A stretch of 64,000 nt of DNA from Onstottus_B arcticum (GTDB lineage Bacteria > Acidobacteriota > Blastocatellia > UBA7656): positions 1-64,000 of the forward strand of contig JBBPIE010000020.1 of NCBI GenBank assembly GCA_038040485.1, in the 5' to 3' direction. Made by a program: the position numbers and the translations under genes. Of this stretch, positions 1-8,611 are shown piece after piece. The notes below the pieces were generated by a model, which was given only the letters and a program-made list of their open reading frames with translations, was not told where the DNA came from and searched no databases. The first letter of the stretch is position 1. The number at the start of each line of letters is the position of its first letter.

Positions 1-83
1 GTTTCATTCTCACATCAGCTCGTATTCGAGCATAGTTGCTCCGTGGCCGCCCCTTGCTGCGTATTCCGGGGCACTTGTGAGTT

Positions 84-113
84 AGGGGCGCCCACCGATA
101 GACGCCCGTGCAG
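84..113. repeat. single arm of dispersed GGGCGCCCAC/GACGCCCGT repeat
   Basis: Thirty bases just past the cyclodeaminase stop match, with about four differences, the right arm of the long hairpin at 59759-59798 near the other end of the window. The shared blocks are AGGGGCGCCCAC and GACGCCCGT followed by CAG. No partner arm is visible here; it may lie further left than position 1 or be lost. It marks a dispersed family rather than a local hairpin. Confidence 0.6.
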
Positions 114-116
114 CTC

Positions 117-746
117 TCATTCTGCCTTCGATTCGACTTCTGCTGCGAGCTTCTTCGCCTGACCGATCAGCGTTTGCATCCGTTCGTCTGCGTCGCGAGC
201 CTTGTCGAGGTCGCCCATCGTTCCAAGATTTGCCGCCACGTTGTACCCGGCTCCCTTGATCGCAACCTCCGCAAGCTGGCTTCCAACAGCAACATCAGAG
301 ATCGCGTTCGGATTGCCGCTGTCGGCGATCTCGCGAAGCAACTCCAGCACTTCAAAGCTTCGCTCGGCGGTTTCCAGCGGAACGCTCACGGCGACCTCGA
401 TTGCCGCCTGAATGCTCTCGGCTCGCGCGGCCTTCTGCTCGTCGGTTTCCTTCGGCAACCGGTAAGCCGCCAGCACAGCTTCAAAGCTAGCAGCGTCTTC
501 GGCTATCAACTCGCGCAGCCGGCCGCCCAGTCGCCCAAGCTCATCGCGCAGTTCTGTCATTCGCGGCTCGCGGTCTGCAAACTTCGGTTTGCCGATCGTC
601 AGGTTGCAGACCATTTGGCCAAGCGCCGCCGCCATCATCCCGCTGTGAGCCGCGACGCTTCCGCCGCCGGGCGCTGGGGTGCCCGCCGCGACCAACTCGG
701 CGAACGTTCCCAGACTCTCGTTGCCATCAAGCCGGGTAGCGCTCAT
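117..746 (-). CDS. fchA: cyclodeaminase/cyclohydrolase family protein (methenyl-THF cyclohydrolase FchA type)
   Basis: A 209-residue protein of the formiminotransferase-cyclodeaminase C-terminal family. It begins SATRLDGNESLGTFAELVA and carries the family's TPAPGGGSVAAHSG glycine-rich motif near residue 30, followed by the helical bundle expected for this fold. The usual role is release of ammonia from formimino-tetrahydrofolate, or hydrolysis of methenyl-THF, in the cytosol. Its ATG overlaps the stop of the upstream formiminotransferase gene in an ATGA arrangement, so the two are almost certainly translated together; in mammals the two activities are one fused protein. No histidine-degradation gene (hutH, hutU, hutI) is in the window, so the source of formiminoglutamate cannot be seen. 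Function is inferred from family and neighbour. Confidence 0.88.
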   Translation of the reverse strand: MSATRLDGNESLGTFAELVAAGTPAPGGGSVAAHSGMMAAALGQMVCNLTIGKPKFADREPRMTELRDELGRLGGRLRELIAEDAASFEAVLAAYRLPKETDEQKAARAESIQAAIEVAVSVPLETAERSFEVLELLREIADSGNPNAISDVAVGSQLAEVAIKGAGYNVAANLGTMGDLDKARDADERMQTLIGQAKKLAAEVESKAE

Positions 747-1663
747 CGCTCGCTCTCCTCGATCGCCGCGTTCAATCGCTGCTCGAGGATCTGCTCCTCG
801 CTGAAGCTTTCGAGCTGAAGATAGAAATCCGCGGCCGCGTTCAACGCGCGCTGCGGAACAAGCCCGACGATTTCAGAACCGACAACCGAAACGCCGTATC
901 GTTCGGCCTCGCGTTTTATCATCTCGAAGGCGCGAAACAGCGGCGTGCCTTCGTAGTTCACCATGTTCATCGAGACTTGCACGATGCCTCGATCCTTCAA
1001 CTCAAACCCGAGCGCCTTCACAAAACGCAACCCGCCGGTTTGATGCCTGACCGCGCGCGCGATCTTGTTGGCGATCTCGATGTCCGAGGTGCCGAGGTTT
1101 ACGTTGTAGGCAATCAACGGCGGCCGCGCGCCTACAGCGGTAATGCCGGCGGTCGGATGAACCCTCGCCTCGCCGTAGTCCGGACGCCGAGCTTCGTTGA
1201 TTGCGATTTCGTCGCGTATGCCTTCGAACTGGCCCTTGCGCACCGTCGCGAGGTTTTCACGCTCAGGTCTGGTCGCGGCTTTCTCGTAGAGGTAGACCGG
1301 TATGCCGAGCTCGCTCCACATTCGTTCGCCGCAAGTGCGCGCAAGCTGCACGCATTCGTCCATCGTCACGCCCGAGATCGGCACGAACGGTATGACGTCG
1401 GTCGCGCCCATCCGAGGGTGCTCACCCGAGTGCTTGTTCAAATCGATCAACTCGGCGGCTTTCTTAGCGGCTGCGATTGCGGCATCGACTACGCGATCGG
1501 GTTCAGCTACGAAAGTGACGACCGAGCGGTTGTGATCGGCGTCCGACTCGCTGTCGAGCAGCACGGCTCCGGGAACGGATTTGATGGCAGCGACGATCTG
1601 GTCGATGACTTGGGCGCGCCGGCCTTCGCTGAAGTTTGGAATGCACTCGACAATGTTTCGCAA
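743..1663 (-). CDS. ftcD: glutamate formimidoyltransferase
   Basis: A 306-residue cytosolic enzyme that moves the formimino group from formiminoglutamate to tetrahydrofolate. The start NIVECIPNFSEGRR, the SGEHPRMGATDVIPFVP block near residue 85 and the VNLGTSDIEIANKIA block near residue 185 are family hallmarks. The length equals that of stand-alone bacterial enzymes, which lack the fused cyclodeaminase. The start is a TTG at 1661-1663 with GAGGA about six bases upstream; it places the conserved N-terminus exactly where the family begins. It is the first gene of a two-gene minus-strand operon and overlaps the cyclodeaminase gene by four bases. Recognition is firm; the physiological substrate is taken from the family. 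Confidence 0.93.
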   Translation of the reverse strand: MRNIVECIPNFSEGRRAQVIDQIVAAIKSVPGAVLLDSESDADHNRSVVTFVAEPDRVVDAAIAAAKKAAELIDLNKHSGEHPRMGATDVIPFVPISGVTMDECVQLARTCGERMWSELGIPVYLYEKAATRPERENLATVRKGQFEGIRDEIAINEARRPDYGEARVHPTAGITAVGARPPLIAYNVNLGTSDIEIANKIARAVRHQTGGLRFVKALGFELKDRGIVQVSMNMVNYEGTPLFRAFEMIKREAERYGVSVVGSEIVGLVPQRALNAAADFYLQLESFSEEQILEQRLNAAIEESER

Positions 1664-2017
1664 AGCTGAATCCTCGGCGGGAATCCTAACTCATGCATTA
1701 GCGAGCATCAACCAACAGGCTGGTTTTCTTTCAGCCGCGAAGTCGCCCGCGCCGACTTAGGGCTTTACCGTGCGCGGGACCAGAGTTTTGAGAAACATCT
1801 TGCCGGCCGATGTTGTTGATAGTATATTCACGCCGTCTGTGCTCGTCGCAACCTCGGAAGAAGTGAACAGCCAGATGTCCGTGACCGGTTTCTCAAACCA
1901 ATCGTCGTGCAGTTCAGTGACCCCTCGACCGCTGGTCGAGCGCCTACTCCAGTGTCCGGGGGTGCTCTGGGTCGATCTGAATTCAAGCTGCTTCTGCGTT
2001 CGAGATGGAGGAATTGA
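1664..2017. other. divergent intergenic region
   Basis: About 350 bases separate the minus-strand folate pair from the plus-strand SBBP gene and must hold promoters for both. A strong ribosome-binding site, GGAGGAATTGA, ends the region directly before the ATG at 2018. The middle may contain the remains of a minus-strand gene, listed separately. No confident promoter boxes are visible. Confidence 0.5.
1757..1930 (-). pseudogene. possible 3-prime remnant of an unidentified gene
   Basis: The minus strand reads an open frame whose last 50 or so residues look like real protein (a stretch such as DDWFEKPVTDIWLF followed by a hydrophilic tail ending VPRTVKP and a stop). Upstream the frame runs through sequence that reads as spacer, with no plausible start or ribosome-binding site. 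I do not recognise the family. It could be the tail of a deleted gene or a chance open frame opposite the region upstream of 2018. Confidence 0.22.
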
Positions 2018-2998
2018 ATGGTAACTCAACGAAGCCGAACGATTCGGATTCTGGTTCTGCTGTCGCTCCTTATAGGAGCTCTGAACGAACTGTCGCTTCC
2101 GGTTCTCTTTGCGAACGCTGCGCCGCCGGCACGCGCGGCGGCGGAATTCGGAAACGATCTCGACAAGCCGGATCTCACACGACCTGATGCGAACGCCTCG
2201 CGTGATGCACGACTCGCTGAAACCCACGGCAATCTGCCAATGAGCTTTGAAGCGAACGAGGGCCAGTTCGATTCGCGAGTGAAGTTCGCATCGCGAGGCC
2301 GGGGCTACGCATTGTTCCTGACGGCTAATGAAGCAGTGATCGCGTTAAGCAGACCCGCCGGAAACGATTCTTCTTCCGACAATCGAGAGCGGATGAGCCC
2401 TTCGTCACTGCAGCCCTTCGACACGCTGCGAGCAATAGTGCGTAGCCAGTCGCCGGGCGAATCCGCCCATCATCTCGAGCCATCGCAGAGCGTGAAGCCG
2501 CACAGCGTCTTGCGAATAAAGCTCGTCGGCGGCCGCCGATCGCCGCGCGCTGAACGCATGGAGGAACTGCCCGGCAAGAGCAACTACTTCATCGGCAACG
2601 ATCCGGAGAAGTGGCGCACGAACATAAGCAACTACGCGAAGGTGCGCTATCGCTCGGTGTATCGAGGGATCGATCTGGTCTACTACGGTGATCAAGGAAG
2701 TCTCGAGTACGACTTCAACGTGGCTCCTGGAGCAAATCCTCGCGCGATACGATTGTGCTTCGACGGAGGGGATCGATTGCGGATAGACGAAAACGGTGAC
2801 CTTGTCTTCAGCACGTCAGTGGGAGAGGTTCGTCAGCGCAAGCCGGTCGTCTACCAGGAAATCAATGGCAGAAGAAGATCAATCGCAGCTCGCTACTCGA
2901 TGAGCGGCAAGAACGAGGTGTATCGGGAAGCGGCTGGTGATCGATCCGGCCTTGAGCTATTCCACCTACCTGGGTGGAACAGGCGGCGATACCGCTAA
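2018..2998 (+). CDS. DUF7948/SBBP surface protein, N-terminal part (frame broken)
   Basis: First segment of a long secreted protein. It starts at an ATG preceded by GGAGGAATTGA and has a signal peptide (basic QRSRTIR, then a hydrophobic stretch, cleavage near NAAPPARA). From about residue 75 it shows the DUF7948 domain: FEANEGQFDSRVKFASRG, then SNYFIGNDPEKWRTNISNYA and the VYRGIDLVYYG motif. The conserved continuation LVIDPALSYSTYLGG lies in another frame beginning near 2934, so the final residues of this segment are out-of-frame. The sequence just before the break is shorter than family members normally are, which suggests a small deletion. It should be read together with the two following segments as one gene of about 1,900 codons. 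Confidence 0.8.
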   Translation: MVTQRSRTIRILVLLSLLIGALNELSLPVLFANAAPPARAAAEFGNDLDKPDLTRPDANASRDARLAETHGNLPMSFEANEGQFDSRVKFASRGRGYALFLTANEAVIALSRPAGNDSSSDNRERMSPSSLQPFDTLRAIVRSQSPGESAHHLEPSQSVKPHSVLRIKLVGGRRSPRAERMEELPGKSNYFIGNDPEKWRTNISNYAKVRYRSVYRGIDLVYYGDQGSLEYDFNVAPGANPRAIRLCFDGGDRLRIDENGDLVFSTSVGEVRQRKPVVYQEINGRRRSIAARYSMSGKNEVYREAAGDRSGLELFHLPGWNRRRYR

Positions 2999-5900
2999 TG
3001 CCGTCGCGGTTGATGCTGCTGGCGCCGCTTACATCACCGGCGGCACTGATTCTCTCAACTTCCCGACCGCGACGCCGATTCAGCCGGCCAGGGCGGGAGC
3101 TGCCGACGCGTTTGTGGCCAAGATGAACGCGGCCGGCGACGCACTGTTGTATTCAACTTACCTTGGAGGCACGTCCGAGGACTCTGCGTTCGGTATCGCG
3201 CTGGACTCCGCGGGCGGCGCGCATGTAACCGGTCAGACATTGTCGCAGAATTTCCCGGTCAAGGATGCCCTCCAGGGTGCAAACGGCGGCCAGAGGGACG
3301 CGTTCGTCGCCAAACTTGAACCGGACGGTTCGAAGCTTACATACTCGACCTATTTGGGGGGCAGCTTGAACGATGTCGGCGGCGCGATCGCCGTAGACGG
3401 TTTTGGGGCGGTCGTCACAGGCACCACTAGCTCGCCGAATTTTCCGCTTGCCAATGCTCTGCAAAGTAATTTCTTCAGGCAGACTGCGTTTGTCTCCAGG
3501 CTCAATCCGGCCGGGAACGCGTTCGAGTATTCTACTTACCTTTGCGGGACTGGTGTGAGCGCCGGGGCCGGCATAGCGCTCGACGCGGATGGAAATGCTT
3601 ATGTGACCGGCAGCACCAGGTCGCCCGACTTTCCGACGATAAACGCCTTGCAGCCTTCATTCGGGGGCAAGACTTTGCTCAAAAGCACCGACGGTGGCGC
3701 GAGTTGGGCGGCCATCAACAACGGGCTTGCCGGGACCTCATGGGTGCGGTCGTTGGTGATCGATCCTGCAAACCCGAACACGCTTTACGCCGGCACCGAG
3801 TTTGACGGTATTTTCAAAACCACCGATGGAGGCGGAAGCTGGCTACCGAGCGGCACGGGCGTGACGAGCCCGCTCGTGGTGACGGATCTCGCCATAGACC
3901 CGCTGACGCCCACAACCGTGTACGCCGGAACGGCTCCCACCGGGCCGATGCCTGTAGGCGTTTTTAAGAGCACTGATTCAGGTGCCAGTTGGATCAATGT
4001 CTTCGCCACTTTTGCCGAGGCGCTGGTGATCGATCGCGACAACCCGTCGAGGCTTTTTTCAAGTAACTCTATCTTCGGGGTTTTCCCAACCACTGACGCC
4101 GGCGCTACATGGGGCGGCAATATTTTTCTGTTTCCCCAGGCTCACGTGCGTTGTCTGGCGATCGATCGAACAACCACGGGTGCGGTTTACGTCGGAACAG
4201 ACAACAGCGGCATCTTCAAACTTAACGGGAGCTTCGGTTCGATTCCTTCCGGCAACGGAGGTATGCGTTGCATAACAACCGCTCCGAGTTCGCTTGCGAC
4301 GGTATACGTGGGTACCAGCATTGGAGGCGTATTCAAGAGCACGAATTCCGGCGGCTCCTGGACGCAGGTCAACACCGGCTTGACCGAACTCAGTATCGGG
4401 GCGATCGCCGTCGATCCTGTTGATCCGTCGATCGTCTACGCGGGAGCAACCAATAACTGCTTCAAAAGCACCAACGGCGGCGATACCTGGAGTTCGCTCT
4501 CAATCGTTCATCGAGTAAACGGGATAAACGAAATCATAGTTGATCCTAGCACTCCTTCCACCGTGTACGTGGCAGGTAGCGCCACTTCGGATGCATTCGT
4601 CGCCAAGCTGAACCGTTCCGGCTCCGCATTGCTGTATTCAACCTTTCTTGGCGGTTCCGTGACCGACTCGGGCTCTGCGATTGCGGTTGACTCATTGGGT
4701 TCAGCCTGCGTAGTCGGCTCCGCAGCCTCTGACGACATATCGGCAAGTCCCATTCGGCCGTTTGCGGGTGGAACCAACGATGCGCTGATCGCCAGACTCA
4801 GTTCGAGCGGGTCGTCGGCGGTTTTCTTCACTTATTTTGGAGGCGCTGGCGGTGACGTAGCCAGAGCAATAGCGGTGGACTCCTCGGGAAACGCATACGT
4901 GACAGGCAACACTTCTTCGACGGACTTTCCGTTAACGCCGGACGCGATACCTCTTGGAAGCCCTTGCTCATCGGTGTGCTCGCAAGCTTTCGTGTCCAAG
5001 CTCACTCCAACCGGAACGGCCCTGGCTTACTCGACCTTGATCGGAGGTAATGCGGGAGGACTCGGCGGTCTTGGTTTCGGTATCGCCGTTGACTCGGCAG
5101 ACAATGCATACGTTGCTGGCCAGACCTTCGTCACGGATTTTCCCACTACACCCGGCGCATTTCAGCCTAGTTACGGGGGAGGCTTCGGAGGAGACGGTTT
5201 TCTCGCCAAGCTGTCCGCTTCGCCGACCGCGGTGAAGCTCTCATCTTTCGAAGCTACCAGCTACGACGAAGGCGTGCTCCTGAAATGGCAAACCGGGTTC
5301 GAAGCCGAGAACCTGGGCTTCAACATCTATCGCGAAGTCGCCGGTAAGCGCTCGTTGGTGAATCCCGAACTAGTTGCGGGCTCGGCTCTAACTGCCGGCG
5401 CGAGCACCAAGCTCCAGGCAGGCCAATCTTACGCATGGTGGGACAAAGGAATTGCGGATTGCACCTCGCGATTTGCGGATTGTCGCGCCGAGCATTACTG
5501 GCTTGAAGAGATCGATCTGAATGGGACTAGCTCGATGCACGGACCCTTCAGCGTCCGCCGCGTAGGGGGCGAGCCTTCTCGCGAGAGCCGCGCAGATCTC
5601 TTGAGTAGCCTTGGGACGGGTGAGCCGAGAGTCTCTCAGATGCCTTTGACGTATCGGCCCGTTCGCGACGTTTCATCGTCGGCGCAGCTAACTACTTTGT
5701 CGTTTACCAGCGCGAGTCAAAACGCGCTCGCTCCTGGGCTAAGTCCGGCAGTGAAGATGACCATCAAAGAAGAAGGCTGGTATCGAGTCACCCAGCAGGA
5801 GCTTGTCGCGGCAGGGTTTGATTCAAAGACCGATCCTCGTCGTCTGCAGCTCCACCTCGAGGGAACCGAGCAGGCGATTCTCGTCAGGGGTGAACACGAT

Positions 5901-6800
5901 GGCAGCTTAGACCCGGGAGATGCGATCGAGTTCTTCGCGACTGGCCAGGACAGCGCTTTCACCAGCGCGCACGTTTACTGGCTTGTAAGCGGGGACCGCC
6001 CGGGCAGGCGAATCAACACCTTGAAGGGCAAGGGTAAGGCCGGCGGCCTCAGAAGCTTCGCTTACACCGTTGAGCGCCAAGACAGGACTATCTATTTTTC
6101 GAGTCTCAAGAACGGCGATGCCGAGAACTTCTTCGGCGCCGTACTCGCTTCCCAACCAGTCGATCAGAAAGTCAGCGTCCGCCACCTTGATGTGAAATCC
6201 GGCAAACCGGCTGAGCTTGAGATCGCGCTTCAAGGCGTGACTGATCTTCGAGGCGCCGCGCCGGATCATCAAGTAAGTGTTCGGCTCAATAAAACAGAGA
6301 TAGGCAAACTTGTCTTTGACGGCCAGGCGAACAAGGTTGAGAAGTTCGCTGTTAAGCCTTCGCTGCTGATTGAAGGCGACAACGTGATCAGCCTCGTGTC
6401 GGAATTGGGGCCCAGCGATGTGAGCCTCGTCGACTACGTTCGTTTGACTTACGCGCACACCTACACCTGCGATCAAGACTCGCTGCGCATGATTGTTCCC
6501 GCGGGCAGCAGCCAGACCATCGCAGGCTTCACAAGCCCATCGATTAGAATTGTCGACATAACCGATCCGGCTTCAGTTGCCGAGTTGACCGGCGCAGTGC
6601 AGCGGCAAGGAGAAGGCTACGCGGTGACCGTGAATGTGCAGGGTCAAGAGACGAGGACTCTGCTTGCGCTTACCCAAGACCGAGTGAAGCGGCCTGCCCT
6701 GATCAAGCTCGATCAACCTTCCAACTGGAGAAACGCCAGCAACCAGGCGAATCTGTTAATCGTCACTCATCGCTTTTCTTCTCGTCGCTCGAACCTTTGA
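2937..6800 (+). CDS. SBBP/BNR-repeat beta-propeller middle part of the broken surface protein
   Basis: Second segment, frame +3. It opens with the conserved VIDPALSYSTYLGG and continues with SBBP repeats of the form YSTYLGG...D...AIAVD..G.AY.TG.T...FP. From roughly residue 245 to 545 come BNR/sortilin-like repeats (KSTDGGASW, KTTDGGGSW, KSTNSGGSW), then further SBBP repeats to about residue 760. A domain starting VKLSSFEATSYDEGVLLKW is typical of the region before C-terminal sorting or peptidase modules, and the last 400 residues resemble the prodomain seen before C25 peptidases. The GTG at 2937 is only the first in-frame start and is probably not used; translation should come from 2018. The frame ends near 6800 where the C25 domain continues one frame over. 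Location is predicted extracellular or outer surface. Confidence 0.8.
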   Translation: MIDPALSYSTYLGGTGGDTANAVAVDAAGAAYITGGTDSLNFPTATPIQPARAGAADAFVAKMNAAGDALLYSTYLGGTSEDSAFGIALDSAGGAHVTGQTLSQNFPVKDALQGANGGQRDAFVAKLEPDGSKLTYSTYLGGSLNDVGGAIAVDGFGAVVTGTTSSPNFPLANALQSNFFRQTAFVSRLNPAGNAFEYSTYLCGTGVSAGAGIALDADGNAYVTGSTRSPDFPTINALQPSFGGKTLLKSTDGGASWAAINNGLAGTSWVRSLVIDPANPNTLYAGTEFDGIFKTTDGGGSWLPSGTGVTSPLVVTDLAIDPLTPTTVYAGTAPTGPMPVGVFKSTDSGASWINVFATFAEALVIDRDNPSRLFSSNSIFGVFPTTDAGATWGGNIFLFPQAHVRCLAIDRTTTGAVYVGTDNSGIFKLNGSFGSIPSGNGGMRCITTAPSSLATVYVGTSIGGVFKSTNSGGSWTQVNTGLTELSIGAIAVDPVDPSIVYAGATNNCFKSTNGGDTWSSLSIVHRVNGINEIIVDPSTPSTVYVAGSATSDAFVAKLNRSGSALLYSTFLGGSVTDSGSAIAVDSLGSACVVGSAASDDISASPIRPFAGGTNDALIARLSSSGSSAVFFTYFGGAGGDVARAIAVDSSGNAYVTGNTSSTDFPLTPDAIPLGSPCSSVCSQAFVSKLTPTGTALAYSTLIGGNAGGLGGLGFGIAVDSADNAYVAGQTFVTDFPTTPGAFQPSYGGGFGGDGFLAKLSASPTAVKLSSFEATSYDEGVLLKWQTGFEAENLGFNIYREVAGKRSLVNPELVAGSALTAGASTKLQAGQSYAWWDKGIADCTSRFADCRAEHYWLEEIDLNGTSSMHGPFSVRRVGGEPSRESRADLLSSLGTGEPRVSQMPLTYRPVRDVSSSAQLTTLSFTSASQNALAPGLSPAVKMTIKEEGWYRVTQQELVAAGFDSKTDPRRLQLHLEGTEQAILVRGEHDGSLDPGDAIEFFATGQDSAFTSAHVYWLVSGDRPGRRINTLKGKGKAGGLRSFAYTVERQDRTIYFSSLKNGDAENFFGAVLASQPVDQKVSVRHLDVKSGKPAELEIALQGVTDLRGAAPDHQVSVRLNKTEIGKLVFDGQANKVEKFAVKPSLLIEGDNVISLVSELGPSDVSLVDYVRLTYAHTYTCDQDSLRMIVPAGSSQTIAGFTSPSIRIVDITDPASVAELTGAVQRQGEGYAVTVNVQGQETRTLLALTQDRVKRPALIKLDQPSNWRNASNQANLLIVTHRFSSRRSNL

Positions 6801-7762
6801 AGAAGCTGAGGGAGGGGCAGGGCCTGCACGTTGCGCTTGTAGACATCGAAGACATCTTTGACGAGTTCAGCTACGGCGAGAAAACGCCTCAAGCTGTGAA
6901 AGACTTCATCTCGTACGCGGCAACCAACTGGAAAGAAAAACCGAGCTTCGTGCTCTTCGCCGGAGACGCCAGTCTGGATCCCAGGAACTATCTTGGCTTC
7001 GGCGATAACGACTTAGTCCCGACCAAACTGGTGGACACTTCGCTGATGGAGACTGCCTCCGATGATTGGTTCGCCGACTTCAAGAACGATGGACTGCCGG
7101 AGATTTCGATCGGCCGCTTGCCTTTCAGGAGCCCGGATGAAGCCGCGACGATGGTCTCCAAGATCATCTTTTATGAAGGCTCAAGAGCCGCAACAGAAGC
7201 CCTGTTAGTAGCAGACCGCAACGACGAGTTCGACTTCGAGACTGCAAGCGCTCAGATTCAGGAGCTAATGCCGTCGGGTCTTAAGGTGAGCCGGCTCAAT
7301 CGAGCCGGCGCAGACGCCGCGGAAGCGAAGTCGCAACTGATAAAAGCGATAAGCCGAGGTCAGAAGATCGTCAACTACGTCGGGCACGGAAGCTCGAATC
7401 AGTGGAACGGTGGCTTGCTGACGAATGACGATGCGAGAAGCTTGACGAACGGCGACCGCCTGCCGCTGTTCGTGATGATGACGTGTCTGAACGGCTACTT
7501 CCACGATGCCGCGGCGGACAGTCTCGCGGAGGCGCTCTTGAAGTCGGAGCGCGGCGGAGCAGTAGCGGTGTGGGCGTCCTCCGGCGTGACTTCGCCCAAC
7601 AGCCAGACAGTGATCGATCGCGAGCTTTACCGTTTGTTGTTCAGCAACAGCCAAAGCCTGACGCTGGGCGAAGCAATGATGCGCGCGAAGGCGGCTGCTT
7701 CAGATCCAGACATTCGAAGAACGTGGGTCCTCCTCGGCGACCCGACTATGAGATTGAAGTAG
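6797..7762 (+). CDS. C25 (gingipain-like) cysteine peptidase domain, C-terminal part of the broken surface protein
   Basis: Third segment, frame +2. Family-typical blocks are FVLFAGDASLDPRNYL near residue 50, the catalytic histidine in NYVGHGS (His197 of this segment) and the catalytic cysteine in MMTCLNGYF (Cys230), ending with the WVLLGDPTMRLK motif that closes C25 peptidase domains. The residues FFSSLEPLKKLREG can be read continuously from about 6773 in this frame, so a one-base change near the run CTTTTCTTCTC at 6771-6781 would join it to the preceding segment. The first in-frame ATG-like start lies inside the conserved region and lacks a ribosome-binding site, so independent expression is unlikely. 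Role in family: secreted proteolysis or processing of surface proteins. Confidence 0.82.
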   Translation: MKKLREGQGLHVALVDIEDIFDEFSYGEKTPQAVKDFISYAATNWKEKPSFVLFAGDASLDPRNYLGFGDNDLVPTKLVDTSLMETASDDWFADFKNDGLPEISIGRLPFRSPDEAATMVSKIIFYEGSRAATEALLVADRNDEFDFETASAQIQELMPSGLKVSRLNRAGADAAEAKSQLIKAISRGQKIVNYVGHGSSNQWNGGLLTNDDARSLTNGDRLPLFVMMTCLNGYFHDAAADSLAEALLKSERGGAVAVWASSGVTSPNSQTVIDRELYRLLFSNSQSLTLGEAMMRAKAAASDPDIRRTWVLLGDPTMRLK

Positions 7763-7833
7763 CATAGACTTTAGTCTGTGTGGATTGGTGGTTGTTGGAC
7801 TGCGGGGCACGCAGACTAGAGAGTTTGTGCTAC
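7759..7833. repeat. imperfect hairpin repeat overlapping the C25 stop codon
   Basis: Left arm GTAGCATAGACTTTAGTC (from 7759) pairs with the right arm ending at 7833 (reverse complement GTAGCACAAACTCTCTAGTC), about 25 bases with a few differences. The left arm contains the TAG stop of the peptidase segment. It may double as a transcript-end structure, but it lacks a T-run. Confidence 0.6.
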
Positions 7834-7971
7834 TTCAGGGCGTCAACTGATAACCTGCCACGGATCGACATAGCATCCGCAGCAAAACGGGCAGCAGCGC
7901 GACTGCGTCATCTTGACGAGTGGCAACCCGATTGACGTGGTAGAATCGCAGACGAAAGTGAGGTTAGGTCT

Positions 7972-8601
7972 ATGAGTCAGACACTGGTCGAAACGCCTGC
8001 CTCGCCGGAGACTCGAGCTTTTGCGATCGTGCGATTTGCTCCTGCGATTGAACTGACCGATGATCGCTTCTTCGCGCTGTGTCAGCAGAATCGCGACCTC
8101 CGGCTTGAGCGCACTGCGCAAGGAGACCTCATAGTCATGCCGCCTACTGGATTCGAAACCGGCAGCCACAATAGCTCGATTACAGGACAACTTTATGCCT
8201 GGGCGAAGAAAGACGGGACCGGAGTCGCGTGCGATTCGTCGACTGGATTCACTCTGCCAAACGGCGCCGACCGCTCTCCTGATGCGGCGTGGGTAAAGCG
8301 TGAGCGGCTTGCGCAGTTTACCGCGGAACAGAAGCGCAAGTTCCTGCCGCTGTGCCCGGACTTCGTGATTGAACTCCGCTCACCTAGCGACAAGCTCGAA
8401 GATGTGCAGTCGAAGATGGAAGAGTACATCGCTAATGGCGCGCTACTCGGCTGGCTGATCGATTCCACAAACAGGTCTGTTCATGAGTATCGTCCAGGTG
8501 TGCCGGTCAACGTGTTGTCAGGCGTGCTGGAAGTCTCAGCCGAACCGGAACTGCCAGGCTTCGTGCTGGACTTGCGCGACATTTGGGAATCCAATCTATA
8601 G
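7972..8601 (+). CDS. Uma2 family endonuclease
   Basis: A 209-residue protein of the Uma2/DUF820 family, a PD-(D/E)XK-fold group common in cyanobacteria and Acidobacteriota. The core motifs are visible: SPDAAWVKRERL near residue 103 (catalytic Asp), then CPDFVIELRSPSDKLEDVQSK near residue 126 with the D...E.K-type acidic and basic residues, and the YIANGALLGWLIDSTNRSV strand-helix pair that follows. The biological role of this family is not established, although nuclease activity is predicted. It stands alone on the plus strand, ten bases short of the end of the convergent M20 peptidase gene. The start is the ATG at 7972 after a weak AGGT-containing leader. Confidence 0.9.
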   Translation: MSQTLVETPASPETRAFAIVRFAPAIELTDDRFFALCQQNRDLRLERTAQGDLIVMPPTGFETGSHNSSITGQLYAWAKKDGTGVACDSSTGFTLPNGADRSPDAAWVKRERLAQFTAEQKRKFLPLCPDFVIELRSPSDKLEDVQSKMEEYIANGALLGWLIDSTNRSVHEYRPGVPVNVLSGVLEVSAEPELPGFVLDLRDIWESNL

Positions 8602-8611
8602 GGATGAAAGC

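Noticed and set aside
1770..2024. Plus-strand open frame upstream of the SBBP gene
   Set aside because: No ribosome-binding site, no family resemblance, and it runs into the start of the gene at 2018; opposite-strand composition explains it.
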